This document shows, in pieces, positions 1 to 11,900 of a stretch of DNA of 64,000 nt. Positions within the stretch are counted from its first letter, which is position 1. The number at the start of each line of letters is the position of its first letter. Under the pieces are notes generated by a model that saw nothing but the letters and a program-made list of their open reading frames with translations, did no database searches and had not been told where the DNA came from. Both the position numbers and the translations under genes were made by a program. The DNA comes from Acanthosoma haemorrhoidale (lineage: Eukaryota > Arthropoda > Insecta > Hemiptera > Acanthosomatidae). The stretch covers positions 113,441,153-113,505,152 of the forward strand of contig OV884014.1 in the NCBI GenBank assembly GCA_930367205.1. The letters are read 5' to 3'.

Positions 1-154
1 ACCGTAACAATCAACCTCCACTGAGGATTCCCACACTCCTTACTCCTCTCCACCTTCAAGCAGGTCCTCCTAGTACAAGGATCCAATCACCCTAAATATT
101 TTATATTTATCCCTCATCCTAAAATTCTAACTAGAGAGCTTAGAAAAAAAAAAA
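1..154 (+). repeat. NLR-B retrotransposon 3' UTR with poly(A) end
   Basis: This stretch matches, on the opposite strand, the 3' UTR of the two NLR-B copies near 30.6-30.8 kb. Shared landmarks are 'cccacactcctta', 'ccttcaagcaggt', 'gtacaaggatcc' and a terminal 'agagagcttag' followed by an A run at 143-153. It is non-coding and runs off the left edge of the window. A different retroelement tail starts directly after its A run. Confidence 0.7.
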
Positions 155-433
155 TCATCCCTTCCAAGTTTATGAAATTCCACAGTAGCCTTTCCAACCA
201 CCCTAATCCTGTAGCACAGCCTTTGCACTGCGCCACTCATCCTTATAAACCTCCTCGGAGACTGAAACGGCAGTGGCCTCGTGACCTGCTATAATCGCGT
301 GACAGGGGGAGTCCTGGCAATGGATAGTTTCTCCAATCATATCCTATTGTATGAATGAGATCATTTATCTGTATTATTATTCCCTTATAAAAGGCAGATT
401 GTAATTATTGCACAATAAATATTTAAATAAAAA
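155..433 (+). mobile_element. NLR-A non-LTR retrotransposon, 3' end
   Basis: The first 140 bases are the last ~46 codons of a jockey-like reverse transcriptase ORF, ending PRRLKRQWPRDLL with TAA at 292-294. The same ending recurs near 28.3, 28.65, 42.1 and 62.3 kb. The 3' UTR that follows is the common NLR-A type, ending around 'cagattgtaattattgcacaataaa' with an A-rich tail. The copy is 5'-truncated and abuts the poly(A) of the preceding NLR-B tail. It cannot encode an active protein. Confidence 0.8.
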
Positions 434-589
434 AAAACAAAAAAAAACCCAGTATATAATGTAGTGATGCTACAGGAAATGAAAGATAATTTGTAAATAG
501 ATTCACCTGAGGATCTATAATTATATATAATTATCTGGAAATTTAAAGGGGCTATGAAAGAAAAAGAAGTAGAAAAAAAAAAAAAGGTG
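434..589 (+). repeat. NLR-C 3' UTR tail
   Basis: This matches the end of the 63.2-63.8 kb element and, reversed, 58.9-59.15 kb. Landmarks are 'aatgtagtgatgctacagg', 'aatttgtaaata' and 'aaatttaaaggggctatga' followed by an A-rich run (about 575-587). Only the last ~130 bases of the element are present, and no coding part. Confidence 0.7.
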
Positions 590-1620
590 TGGGTGAGTGA
601 TATTTTCTCCGAAGCTATGCCACTGACCTGTGGTGTACCCTTAAGGAGCCGTCTTATCCCCTGTACTATTCATCGTATACACGTCTGAAATTGTAGGAGC
701 CCGGTACAAAAACACAACAGTTGCTGCTTTCGCAGATGACATAGCGGTATACAGTAGCAGCATGAGTGCCAAGGTAGCTCTAAGACAGGCTGAAGCAGCC
801 TGTAACCAGATCAGTGAGAGATTGGGGAGACTCAATATCTCTGTAAACGCGGGTAAGACTGACTGTGTAATTTTCTCTTTCCAAAAGGGAAAATGTCCGC
901 TACCTACTAGTTACACAGTAGGAACGGAGAAAAATTCACCAGCCAACAACCTAGTATATCTGGTAATTAAAATGGACAGACACCTCCGTTTTAGTAACCA
1001 TTTTACGAAGAAGTTGAAGCATACACACACGAAGTCTTACCGGCTTACGCATTTATTGACTTCCCTCAATCTATCACTGCGTCTCAAGCTATTGATCTAC
1101 AAGAGCGTACTTAGGCCTACTCTGCTGTATGGTGCACCACTATTTCGTTATCTGACGTATACGACAGCTAAGAAACTCCAACAATTCCAAAACGTTATAC
1201 TGATGAAAGTGGTCAGAGGTACTTCATTCCAGCAACGGAGCAACAGTGAGCTTTACGAGATCTTTGATCTGCCTACAGTGGATGATTTCATTCAACGTAG
1301 AAATTTTTCGACTCCCTGCAGTACTTAACAAACCCGGTGTTTAACACGATAACCCCTGCTCCGTTCCTCCATAGATGGCAGGACGCTGTCGAGGCATGAA
1401 CACTTTAGTCTTAGGTTCTAGTTTGTTCCCCAAATTGTAAATAGAAGGTGAGTCACCTAGTATTTCTACATTGCATTGTAATTTTAACGTCAATCTGATA
1501 TTGTATTGTAACTATACCTCCTTCGAATGCATCAGGGCATCGCAGTAAGGGGAGAAATGGTAAATAGAAATTTGAAATTTGTAATATTGTAAAAATGTTA
1601 ATAAATTAAGGAATCAAGGG
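590..1620 (+). pseudogene. NLR-D jockey-like reverse transcriptase, 5'-truncated
   Basis: This is the C-terminal half of a non-LTR reverse transcriptase. The GVPQG-type block near 640 is broken by a small frameshift. An open frame (about 640-1328) then gives AVLSPVLFIVY, the RT active-site box FADDIAVY (about 730-750) and the thumb region LLIYKSVLRPTLLYGAPLF, ending near VDDFIQRRNF. A 3' UTR follows with the signature 'aaggtgag..cacctagt' and 'ttgtaaaaatgttaataaa'. No endonuclease or ORF1 is present. Related copies are at 13.8 kb (with ORF) and at 32.3 and 61.6 kb (3' UTR only). It is a dead copy; the superfamily assignment is by motif and recall. Confidence 0.85.
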
Positions 1621-2624
1621 GGAAAAAGTGAAACTATAGATACTATTTATAGTAAATTTATGAGTTAAATTGACATTACATTGGCTTTGTAAATGGTAAT
1701 TTTATTTATATTATAAATAATTTCTTGTGAATTAAATTAATTCAACTTGACACTGAAATAAAGGATTCCTTCATTTTTTCATATTATGCAAGATTGGGAT
1801 GAAGAAATACCGAAGCGACGTTGAGTGGGAATTTTTTGGTTTGTTTTTACAAAATAAACTTCGTAACTGCTGAAAGAATTTTGAATACTGGAACGTTCCT
1901 TGGAATCCTTAGACTATTTTCAGAGATTTAGATTACCTTAAGGGTTAAGAGTATTAACATTTAAAAAAGTTTAACAAACAAGAACATTTAAGAACATAAA
2001 CTTAACTATGGGCATGGAACATAGTCTTATTGTAAGATATACGTGCCAAGACAAGGGCTAGCACTTCGGTAATCAATAATGACCATGATTGTCAGTGCTG
2101 TTACTAATAATGAAATGATTTTCTTATTGTCGACGATAACGCTCTCTATGAAAAATAAATCAAGATAAACTGAAAAAAAATTCAAGGATTTGCCAAAGGT
2201 AAGCATTTTCGAGAGTCTGTAAATTTTCCTTTTATCGTTCAATTAAATTTTAATATTATATTATCACTCAATATTCAAGTTTGTTTTTTACTGATCTAAA
2301 AAAGTTATTATAGCTATGTAATGAACGAACCCAAACAGAGTAGAAGATATATTTATGTAGTAAATTCAGGTCAGTTGAAAAATTTTACATGTGACATCCG
2401 AATGTAATCAAATTTTTTTTGCTTCTGTCTTTAATTATGTAATGTATCATAGAACAGTATATTTTCTCTTGTATATATTCTATGTTAATCTGACAGGAAG
2501 TGTTGAATAGATGTAACATATGTCGATACAGATAATAACAGTTTTCATTAAATAGTTGTTAATTAATAAAAATAAATATTTTTTTAAAACCTCGTTGAGC
2601 TGAATATCGAATTGATAGCTTTGG
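1621..2624. other. AT-rich spacer, nothing recognised
   Basis: Long A/T runs and stops in all frames. I see no splice-bounded open frame or repeat shared with the rest of the window. Confidence 0.5.
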
Positions 2625-3045
2625 TTAATTCGGGGGAATACGCCATGGATATAAAGAGATCGCCATATTTTTGTTATCCACTCTGCTATACAGTGCCCCG
2701 CTATTTACCCACTTGACTGACAATACAGCCAAATGTCTCCAACATTTCCAGAATTGGACCATGACAAAAGTGGTCCGACATACCTCTCTCGAGAGGTTGA
2801 AGAACGCTGACCTGCACCCGTTGCTTGGTGGGCCGTCGGTGGGCGAGTTCATCCGCCGGAGACACATCAAATTTTTTGACTCGTTGCACCACCGCACAAA
2901 CCCGGTGTTTAACACTATGACCACCCCTCCCACATCGATGGCCACAGACTGTCGGGGAAAACTAGATTAAGAATTGGCATGTAAGTTAGTTTTAAGTTTT
3001 TGATCAAAAAGGTGTCCCCATCACCTTATATTACACTCTTTCGTT
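2625..3045 (+). pseudogene. NLR-C jockey-like RT C-terminus and 3' UTR
   Basis: The frame at 2671-2970 gives LLYSAPLFTHLTDNTAKCLQ, KVVRHTSLERLKNADLHPLL and EFIRRRHIKFFDSL. It is collinear with the copy at 63.2-63.5 kb. The 3' UTR 'gtaagttagttttaagttt..gatcaaaaaggtg' follows and stops near 3045. Catalytic RT blocks are absent, so this is a 5'-truncated insertion. Confidence 0.8.
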
Positions 3046-3299
3046 GTGCCCGGGTCATAATGACGTCATAAAGTCTCTCTCCAAAACTAATTTACTAGGT
3101 AGTATTTGGCACCGTCCCTTAGTTGAGGGATGGTTCGTGGGTTGTCTTGGCGGTGGTGGCGTCGCTGGTCTCACAGAGCGTGTTGGTTTCTCACAACACC
3201 CAAAAAGGTTTTTCATCCCTTGTTCAAAGGAACAATAAATTCAAAAAAAGCAAGTTTTACTTCGTTTATTTTGAAATTTTTTTTTTTTAATTTTAAACT

Positions 3300-4690
3300 T
3301 AAAATTTCACATCGATAACATGATGATAAAAGTCGCTGGATGTTCAGGCTATGTGCTGAGTGTCTGTGGCTCTCATGATCTCCTTCAGTCTCCACTGATA
3401 CAACTCCAGTTTTAGCGTGTGGAATCATCATAACCGTAAGGTGTCGATTCTGTGGGTTGTAGGAAGTTGTATTGTGAATACCATATGAATGAGAGAGTAA
3501 ACCCAAATTTGTAAATATGGCATAAATGCGATCATTTATAACCCTTTTTGGGCAATTTGTAGCTTTCAACAGTTAATAAGTTTTTAAAATAAATAAAAAA
3601 ATAAAAAAAGTTTTATGAAAACAAATTATACAATGACGCTATCATTTTCATAGTTTAATATCCTGAGGTCCCCATTTCTGCACAATTTTGTAATTAAAAT
3701 AAAACTCAAGTAGGTATCAGTATCATCTAATTATTAAAAAAAGTTCAGGCACTCCAAAAATGGTAATGGTTCTTTTGGGGTTTTAAAACGGTGGTAAATA
3801 TCATACATAAACAACCTTGGTATTGGTAGGATTTGTATTTACCCATGTTTACGCATTTTTCATCTCCTGCATACACATATAATCTCCTACGTCATATACC
3901 TGTCTAACAAAGCAGTATCTTACTTCAAATTTCACATCATGTTATTTATCTAAACTCAACTGACAAACATTTCAACAAAGTTTCTGGCAATCTGTCAGTC
4001 CAAATGGCACCCACTGGTTCATATTTTTTTATTACCCTAAAGCATTTGGAAAATGTTGGCATCAGAGTCAGCGTCATTTTTAAACTTTTGTTTGTATTCT
4101 CTCTGTTGACAACCGTCACATCCCCATTTGCAAATCAGCAAAAGTGACGTACGTTCTTCATCACTCAATGTTTCTCCTATTTCTTTCAGAGAATTCAACA
4201 GTCTTGTAACAGTATGGTCCATTAAAGCCTGTAACTGGACTTCTGCATGAGAATCCGTGACTCGATAGGAATCCTTATTTGGATAGCAGTTAAGTTTTTC
4301 TTTTTGTAGCAAACTATAACATGGATATAATTTTTTACAAGAATATCGTACTAGCTCATACTGTCTTCTAGAGAGATTTGCTTCTACGAACATCGATAAC
4401 GCCTGCACAGTGGATATTTTCGTACAGGTCTTATCATCCGACAATTGTTCCTTATATTTAGTTGCTTGCCGTGGATCTTGAGTGATTTCTTTAACCACTG
4501 GTGGTAATATAACAGAAGTATGGCTGAATTTTAAGTGTTTCGAAAGTTCTCTACTTGTCTGATGTGGATTGGCCTTTACTAAAGCCTTTCATTCACCTAG
4601 AGAAATACCGATAGTTTAAATTAATATAAGAATATAACTCGTAATTTCTCGCAGTTGGCAATAAACTGAACGATATAGCATTAAAATGAA
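3300..4690 (+). repeat. Left arm of a large inverted repeat
   Basis: Reverse-complemented, 3300-4047 matches 7354-8095 and 4585-4690 matches 7108-7215. In one ~147-base stretch next to 4037 I counted three mismatches. The outer part (about 3310-3560) is an NLR-A 3' UTR, so the repeated unit already contained a retroelement tail before it was copied in inverted orientation. The two blocks are interrupted on the left by the transposase-like frame at 4037-4590 and on the right by a mariner scrap. Confidence 0.85.
4037..4590 (-). pseudogene. Transposase-like protein fragment with CKWGCDG motif
   Basis: An open frame of about 184 codons reads on the minus strand from near 4590 to a stop at 4037-4039. 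The first ATG is at 4498, but similarity probably starts upstream, because an AG splice-like site (ctctag) lies just before the frame. Visible blocks in order are SMFVEANLSRRQYELVR, YPCYSLLQKEKLNCYP, HAEVQLQALMDHTVTRLL, LLICKWGCDGCQQREYKQKF and DADSDANIF. From memory this resembles a multicopy protein family of hemipteran and other invertebrate genomes sometimes likened to RAG1/Transib-type transposases; the Asp of GCDG would then be a candidate catalytic residue. I cannot confirm that without a search. It stops right after ANIFQML, so the rest of the protein is missing. Confidence 0.5.
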
Positions 4691-7107
4691 AGAATCTACA
4701 ATCTATCGCTCACATCTGTGAGTTTAAAATATACTGAAAACAGTGTTGATGCCATTTATAGTTGTGAATTTTATTTTTCCTTTTTCTGCGACTAAATAAC
4801 ACTACTCATTTATTGATAAGTACTTGATGCAATTCCGACTTGTACATGTATACAGATGAAGATACCACTATTGGAATTTTACCGGACAACAATCGAAGGA
4901 TTACGATTAAGTTGACACTCGAGATTAACACAAGTGTTGGTATAATGCTAAAGCTTAAGAGGGCGGCTTAAAACGAAAAACACTCGATGAAATAAATAAG
5001 TTGGTAAGTGGGTTGGAAATAAATGACCTGGGAAAGGTATTCGGTCTTTAATGTGTGTATCTGTTAAACAACGACGCGAAGAAATCACATATGTCAAGTG
5101 CTCAGATAATGTGACATCAATCAATGGCTAATACTTCTTCGATCTATTTTGAAACTAACTTATTTCTCCTTCATAAAACCGTAACCGTAACCATAAAACC
5201 GTTTCAATGGCGTGATGATTAAACTGGCCGAATATATACATGGTGCAACTTGGGGTTATAACAGCCTCATGGGGGAAAATGAGTAGTTAATAGCTATCGG
5301 ATAAAGATGTAACAGACTCCAAGTTAAAAACTCAAATAAAATATAGGAATCACTAAGCATATACTGGGGTTACAGAAAGTGAGAAACTTCATCGACGCGT
5401 TTCCTTGCATTTTTTTCCAATATAAGGTCAGATAAAACCGATTGCTGAAAAATAAGGAAGTGCAGAGATTGTTTGTTATATTGATCGATCATAGTGACAG
5501 CCAAAATATAAACAAAAAATAAAAAAATATTTACTTGAATAAATAACAAAAATTAAAAACGTTGCTGAAGTAGCTACCGGTTCCTTAATCACTTACAAAA
5601 AAACGTAATCTTTTAATATTGAATATTTGACATTGTTTTGTTTTTTATTATTAGTGCCGGCGCCATAATGCTCAAGGCATGTTGTGATGTGGAGGGTAAA
5701 ACATAACAAATTAAAATAAAATGGATAAACAAATATTTATTTTATTCAACGAATTCAACGTTTGACACAAACTGGCATAATTGAATACCTGTTTAGTAGG
5801 ACTCATGGAATTACACTTCAAAGGGATACTGACTTGGAAACCACTCGCGAAAACACCTGTTCGTAACTATTGAAGCATTTACTCGACAAACGGCCTCAAG
5901 TCCCCTTGTCCTATAAACTTGTACTAACACCAACAACAAAACTACAAACTTTTACTAACACCAACAAAAGCACTAAGACTTAAGATGGGTGACCCGTTTT
6001 AAGCACAAATCATACAACGACTGTCTACTCCTGACTTAGCTGTAGTATTCAACGACAACTGATATATTCTGAAATCCTAACAATGAGATGTCTTTAAAAT
6101 TAGTTTCTACAAAAATCACGCGGTGTGGTCTTATTTTCACCACATTTTGTGATTGCGAGGCTAGTCACACTTTTGAACATAATATAACCAGTTTCTGGAC
6201 AAATACAAAAAAGGGATATGACATAATTGTGACCCACTATGATTACATTTTTTATACACATTATGATCTTATAGCCAATAGTTGTAATTCTCAGTAGAAT
6301 CTACAACCTTGGATCTCAAATATCAACAGATAAATATTCTTAATAAAACCACAACGTTAATCTTCTGTTTCCACGATTTTCAGTATTTATGGAAATAACG
6401 GAGAAACAGGATTTTTCTTATTTCGTTCGCTATTTTTCATTTTTTTTCAAACTAATTTGCCTCAAATTGGTTAACATTTTGTAACTTAAGTAACTATTAC
6501 TAAGTTTGACAACAGGAAGATTTTGCTATTAGATATTGACAGTATATCAAATAGCATCCACCTCAAATTATTACAAAAATAATTAACCACAGTTTCACTT
6601 AACTGTCGATTTTTTTTTTTTTTTTTTATCATTCTATGAAGTATATGATCTCAAGTGATGAACACATCCTGTCTCGAGGATGTAATCTCTCAAGATTCCT
6701 CGATGGCTATTGGCTGAGAGAGCTCACCCGGCTATGTATATATGTATCAGTACATGCAGAAATTATTATTAGTGTATTTGTAAGTTTCTTGCTCTTTATC
6801 CCACGTAGTTCTGATGAGGTTTTTGCTTGTTTCGCTACTTCTTGTGGCGATCGGATCGTGTCAAGCTCTTCAATCAGTGGTATGTACGGTCTATTGTTTT
6901 TTTTTCTTACGAGGGGGGGTTTAAGCCCCTCAAGTCATAAACACTGTCGTTTGAATGATCTACCGATGTGAGCGAGTGATAGTACAAAGCCGAGAGCAGA
7001 ACCCAGGTGGCACCTCAGTCCCACATGTCAGGCGGTGTTTATAGATAGTGTTTTTAGGGAATCCATCTCTGATTTACAATACACTAACGCAATGGCTACT
7101 AAAATTA
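4691..7107. other. Interval between the inverted-repeat arms
   Basis: Mostly AT-rich with no recognisable coding frame. The 111-codon frame at 6636-6971 begins after a T run and lacks recognisable motifs; I do not call it a gene. A moderately GC-rich stretch lies at about 6650-7050. Confidence 0.4.
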
Positions 7108-8095
7108 ATCTGTAGGCATTTTTCTTTCATTTTAATGCTATATCGCTCAGTTTATTGTCAACTGCGAGCAATTACAAGTTATATTCTTATATTAATTTAA
7201 ACTTGGAAGCCTTTCGCAACATCATGATGGCTTTTGCTGATGGTGCAGCGAATGAAAGAACTGTGCATCAGTAATTCTCTAAGTTTCAATCCGGCAATAC
7301 AAGTCTCGAGAATGATTATGATTATGATTATGAGAATGTGTGTTATACGACACCTAAATGCTTTAGGGAAATAAAAAAATATGAACCAGTGGGTGCCATT
7401 TGGACTGACAGATTGCCAGAAACTTTGTTGAAATGTTTGTCAGTTAAGTTTAGATAAATAACATGATGTGAAATTTGAAGTTAGATACTGCTTTGTAAGA
7501 CAGGTATATGACGTAGGAGATTATATGTGTATGCAGGAGATGAAAAATGCGTAAACATGGGTAAATACAAATCCTACCAATACCAAGGTTGTTTATGTAT
7601 GATATTTACCACCGTTTTAAAAGCCCAAAAGAACCATTACCATTTTTGGAGGGCCTGATTTTTTTTATTAATCAGATGATACTGATACTTACTTGAGTTT
7701 TATTTTAATTACAAAATTTTGCAGAAATGGGGGCCTCAGGATATTAAACTGTAAAAATAATAGCGTCATTGTATAATTTGTTTTCATAAAACTTTTTTTA
7801 TTTATTTGATAAATTTATTTATTGGTGAAAGCAACAAATTGCCCAAAAAGGGTGATAAATGATCGCATTTATGCCATATTTACAAATTTGGGTTCACACA
7901 CTCATTCATACGGTATTTACAATACAACTTCTTACAATATAGGCGCATATTCAGAGCCCCACGGTTCGTCCACAGAATCGATACGCTACTACTGTAGTTG
8001 TATCAGTGGAGACTGAAGGAGATCATGAGAGCCACAGACGCTCAGGACATAAACTGACCAGCGTCTGAACATCCAGTGACTAGAAATTTCACCTC
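7108..8095 (-). repeat. Right arm of the large inverted repeat
   Basis: This is the inverted counterpart of 3300-4690. It keeps the non-coding parts and the NLR-A 3' UTR (minus orientation, about 7800-8085) but lacks the transposase-like frame. In its place is a short insertion (about 7216-7353) with a mariner-derived segment and a TGATTA microsatellite. Confidence 0.85.
7205..7315 (+). pseudogene. Mariner transposase N-terminal scrap
   Basis: The plus frame reads RNIMMAFADGAANERTVHQ, a stop codon where the family has Trp, then FSKFQSGNTSLEN. This is the DNA-binding helix-turn-helix region of mariner transposases, whose usual pattern is RTVxxWFxxFRSGNxxLED. Only about 35 codons remain. A (TGATTA)n run follows directly. 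Confidence 0.65.
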
Positions 8096-8718
8096 CTTCC
8101 GTGAAAAACGCAAAAAATCTAGTTTCCTCCCTTATCCTCCCTCGTTTTGTTAAAACTGCGTCACCTGTCACGGAATATTGACGGAAATATAAAAAATCTT
8201 ACAGCTGCTCCCTTCAATTAGGTTTTTTTTTGTAATCCAAGCGCATTTGGTATGAGTCTGAAGTCAAATGACTATTTATCGAGGAGTCATCATAGACTTC
8301 CTCTGCTAAACCTTACCCCCTAAAACTCCATCACACTTAATAACCTCCTCAATCTCAAATGTGTATCTTCTATTCCAGCTGTACGATATCTTGATGTCCG
8401 ACCTCTGCGACCCCTTTCACAGATCCATTTCATTCGATTGTTCTTTAGTCATCAGACACTCTTTTCCCTCGCTGACTTCAAATCCCATCTTTATGAATGT
8501 CATTTTTCTCTCATTTTATTTCAATTTTGTTAGCAGCCAGAGTCTGTAAGGAATATCTAATTTGTTTTAAATGGCTTTTCACCTTTTTTTCCATTTGAAT
8601 AAATGCCTGTGAGGTCAATCCTGACATTTACCACAGATTCCCGAGATCTTATCTCCAGGATTGTGTCAGAGTCACTTCCTATCATGAATGGACTAACTTG
8701 TGTTTCTTTGTTGCATAG
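8096..8718. other. Upstream flank/intron of the lipase
   Basis: No signal-peptide exon for the lipase is evident. About 8320-8535 carries a plus frame (..AVRYLDVRPLRPLSQI.. LADFKSHLYEC) that faintly resembles a retroelement ORF tail, too weak to call. A polypyrimidine-rich stretch precedes the AG at 8717-8718. Confidence 0.4.
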
Positions 8719-8914
8719 CCTTCGATAATAAGAGAGCGTGGCTACCCAGTAGAGTCCCACGAAGTTATAACAGCGGATGGGTACATCCTGACTGCTCACA
8801 GGATACCCTACGGGAAGACGAAACCAGGAAGGATCGGGCGCCCAGTTATCTTGCAGCATGGCATAATGTGCAGCTCCGTTTGCTGGATTCTACCGCGGAG
8901 CGACAAGGCTTTAG
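8719..8914 (+). CDS. Lipase exon (first visible)
   Basis: Bounded by ttgcatag and gtgagt. Encodes PSIIRERGYPVESHEVITAD to RSDKAL; ends with one base of a split Ala codon. It carries the HRIP and LQHG blocks. The exon begins inside the conserved region, so at least one earlier exon exists. Confidence 0.92.
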
Positions 8915-11900
8915 GTGAGTCAACCTCCTTTATCAGGTGTCCTCCGGTGTGCAAGAGAAGTAATGGTCTGTCTCTTTTCAGCTTACATCCTAGCTGACCG
9001 AGGGTATGATGTGTGGCTCACTAACACCAGAGGAAACACGTACGGAAAGAACCACAAGACCCTGCCGAATGACACACCGGCCTTCTGGGACTTCAGGTAA
9101 AGCGATTAAATATATATGAATTAGGTTAGTCAATTTTGTAATGTTTTACGTAAAAAATGACTAGTCGCATGCAAAAATTGTTTTTCATCGTACTTCATTA
9201 AAGTCGAGGATTGATTCATTAGGTTAGAGTCCACTCACTGTAAAAATTATTTTGAGTTCCTAAGTAATTGATTTTTGATACATTTATTTTGAGCAGAACC
9301 AAAGCATCAAAAGAAACTTTCTTTGAAACATTCTTTAAAAAAAGAGCTTTATTAGTTAAAGTTAACGAAGTGTCAAGTACATTTTTAATGCCTTTTTTTG
9401 ATTATAAAAATTCAACTCAGATAAAATAATTGTTAATCAATATGACAAGAACCTTGAAATAAATTGTAAGCAAATATAGTTTTTTTTTTTAAATCGAGTA
9501 ATTAATAAATTCACCGTGATTCATGAAGATTGCATCAATCGTTGGTATTATAGATTGTTCCAAGCTAAACCTCGTAACCCACTTACTTTCGTTTTATTTT
9601 CAAGTACTTTAAATATCCTTGTATGTATGTGCCACTTGTTCCTAATACATATTCTATTTACTCACCACTCCACACGTAGGCTTGCTTATATTTATATCAA
9701 ATTAATCAGCTGTACTAAAGACATCTTATCAACATATTGCAACACATTGCAAAATTATTATTCTCTTTTCCTGGTTTTGTTTTGATCATGTTTTTTAACT
9801 ATAAAAAACATGGTTAAGTAAACTTTATTTTTTTGATACCTAGGAATTTAGAACTGATTTTAGCTATATTTTTGGCGCTGAATCTAAACATGAAATCAGT
9901 TTTTATCTATCAATTCTACTTTTTTAGAACGAAGTTTTTTTTTAACGTGGAGTTCTAAATCACATATACAAAGATTAGATGTATTTATGTTATTTGGTGC
10001 ACTGAAAACGGTTGTTATCTCAAGAAGACAATCTTATATTTCGTCATGAAATTAGAGGACTCCTGGAAAAAATGAATCTTCCTGACTATTTCCAAGGTGA
10101 TAGCGCCTAGTTATTGACAGCTCAACACGAATATAGCACCAGAGAATTGGTCTTGGAGAAGATAAAGTATCATGAACGTCAATGGGTGATTTATGTGGAC
10201 TTAAAAATGGTAAACTTTCTCCTTGTGCGAAGTGGCCACACCAAATATTCTTGCTTCTTGTGCCTCTGGGATAGCAGAGACAAAAAACACCACTAGGTTA
10301 GAAAACAGTGGTCTAAGAGACAAAACATGGACGATGGGGAAAAGAATGTCATTAACGACCCATTAGTTGAACGAGAGAAAATCATCTTTTCTCCGCTGCA
10401 TATAAAGCTGGGCCTTATGAAGCAGTTTGTAAAGGCTCTTGATAAGAACCGATCATGCTTTGCTTATATAGGGGGGGAAATTCCTCAGTTAAGTTTAAAG
10501 CAGGGATATTTGACGGCCCACAAATAAGACAACTCATTAAGGACCATGAGCACGTGAATTCAATGAATGAGGCTGAGGGAAAAGCCTGGACTTGATTTGT
10601 TGCAGTTATCGAATATTTTTTGGGCAAACGCAAAGCTGAAAACTATGTTGAACTGTTAAACGAGAAGCTTAACAGTTTTGAGTACGAAAAGTACATATTC
10701 GTCATGTAATTAATAATTTAAACAACTTTAACAAATTTAACTTTGGGAATTTAAACAAGGCAATAGTGCTAGGGCGACAGCTGAAAAAATATACAGTGTA
10801 TACGGTAAAGGACTAATAACTGATCGGGCAGTTAGAAATTGATTTATAAAATTCCGTTCTGGAGATACGACCTTAAAAGACGAACCGAGGGCGGGACGTC
10901 CTTCCGACTTTGACGACCACCTTTTAAAGGAAATATTGGAGCAAAATCCACATCAATCAACAAGAGGTACAGCAGAAAGGTTGAATACATAACAAGCAAC
11001 TGTTAACCACCACCTGGAGAAAGTAGGGAAAGTCAGCAAGTTAGGAGTGTGGGTACCTCACAATCTAAGTGAACGGAATAAAGAAGATCGCATGTCAATC
11101 GCCACAAGTCTGCTCTCACGGGTAAAATTGAGCCGTTTTGAAACAGGATTGTAACAGGCGATGAAAAATGGGTTACCTGTGACAATATAGTCCGCAAAAG
11201 ACAGTGGCTTGATAACGATCAACCACACCTACCAGATCCGAAAGCAAACATCCATGGCCAAAAGATTTCATTGTGTGAATGGTGGGATTGTCAAGGAATT
11301 GCCAGGAAGATGGGAGAAGGTTATTGATAATAGTGGTGAATACATAATAAATTAATATAATTTTGTTATTTAATGAGACAAAAATAAATGTCTGACAAAA
11401 AAACAGAAGTTACTTATGAGTTGACCTAAATAATCAGCACAGTGTGCTAATGTAAAATTATCTTAAAATGTAAAAATATCCTAATTTATAATTATCTCAC
11501 AATACTAACTATCTCACTGCGAAATTATATCATAATACCAATTAGCTCACTGTGTCATGTTATCTCATTGTAAAATTATCCCACAATACTAATTATCTCA
11601 CTGTAAAATTATCTCATAATACCAATTAGCTTACTGTGTCTTGTTATCTCACTGTAAAATAATCTCACAATACTAATTATGTCACTGTGAAATAATCTCA
11701 TGATACCAATTAGCTCACTGTGTCTTGTTATCTCACTGTAAAATTATCTCCCAATACTAATTACGCACTGTGAAATAATCTCACAATACCAATTAGTTCA
11801 CTGTGAAGTGTTATTTTACTGTGCAATTATCTCAAAACACCAATTAGCAGATTTTGCCATATTATCTCACTGTAAAATTATCTCGCAATAGTATATTATT

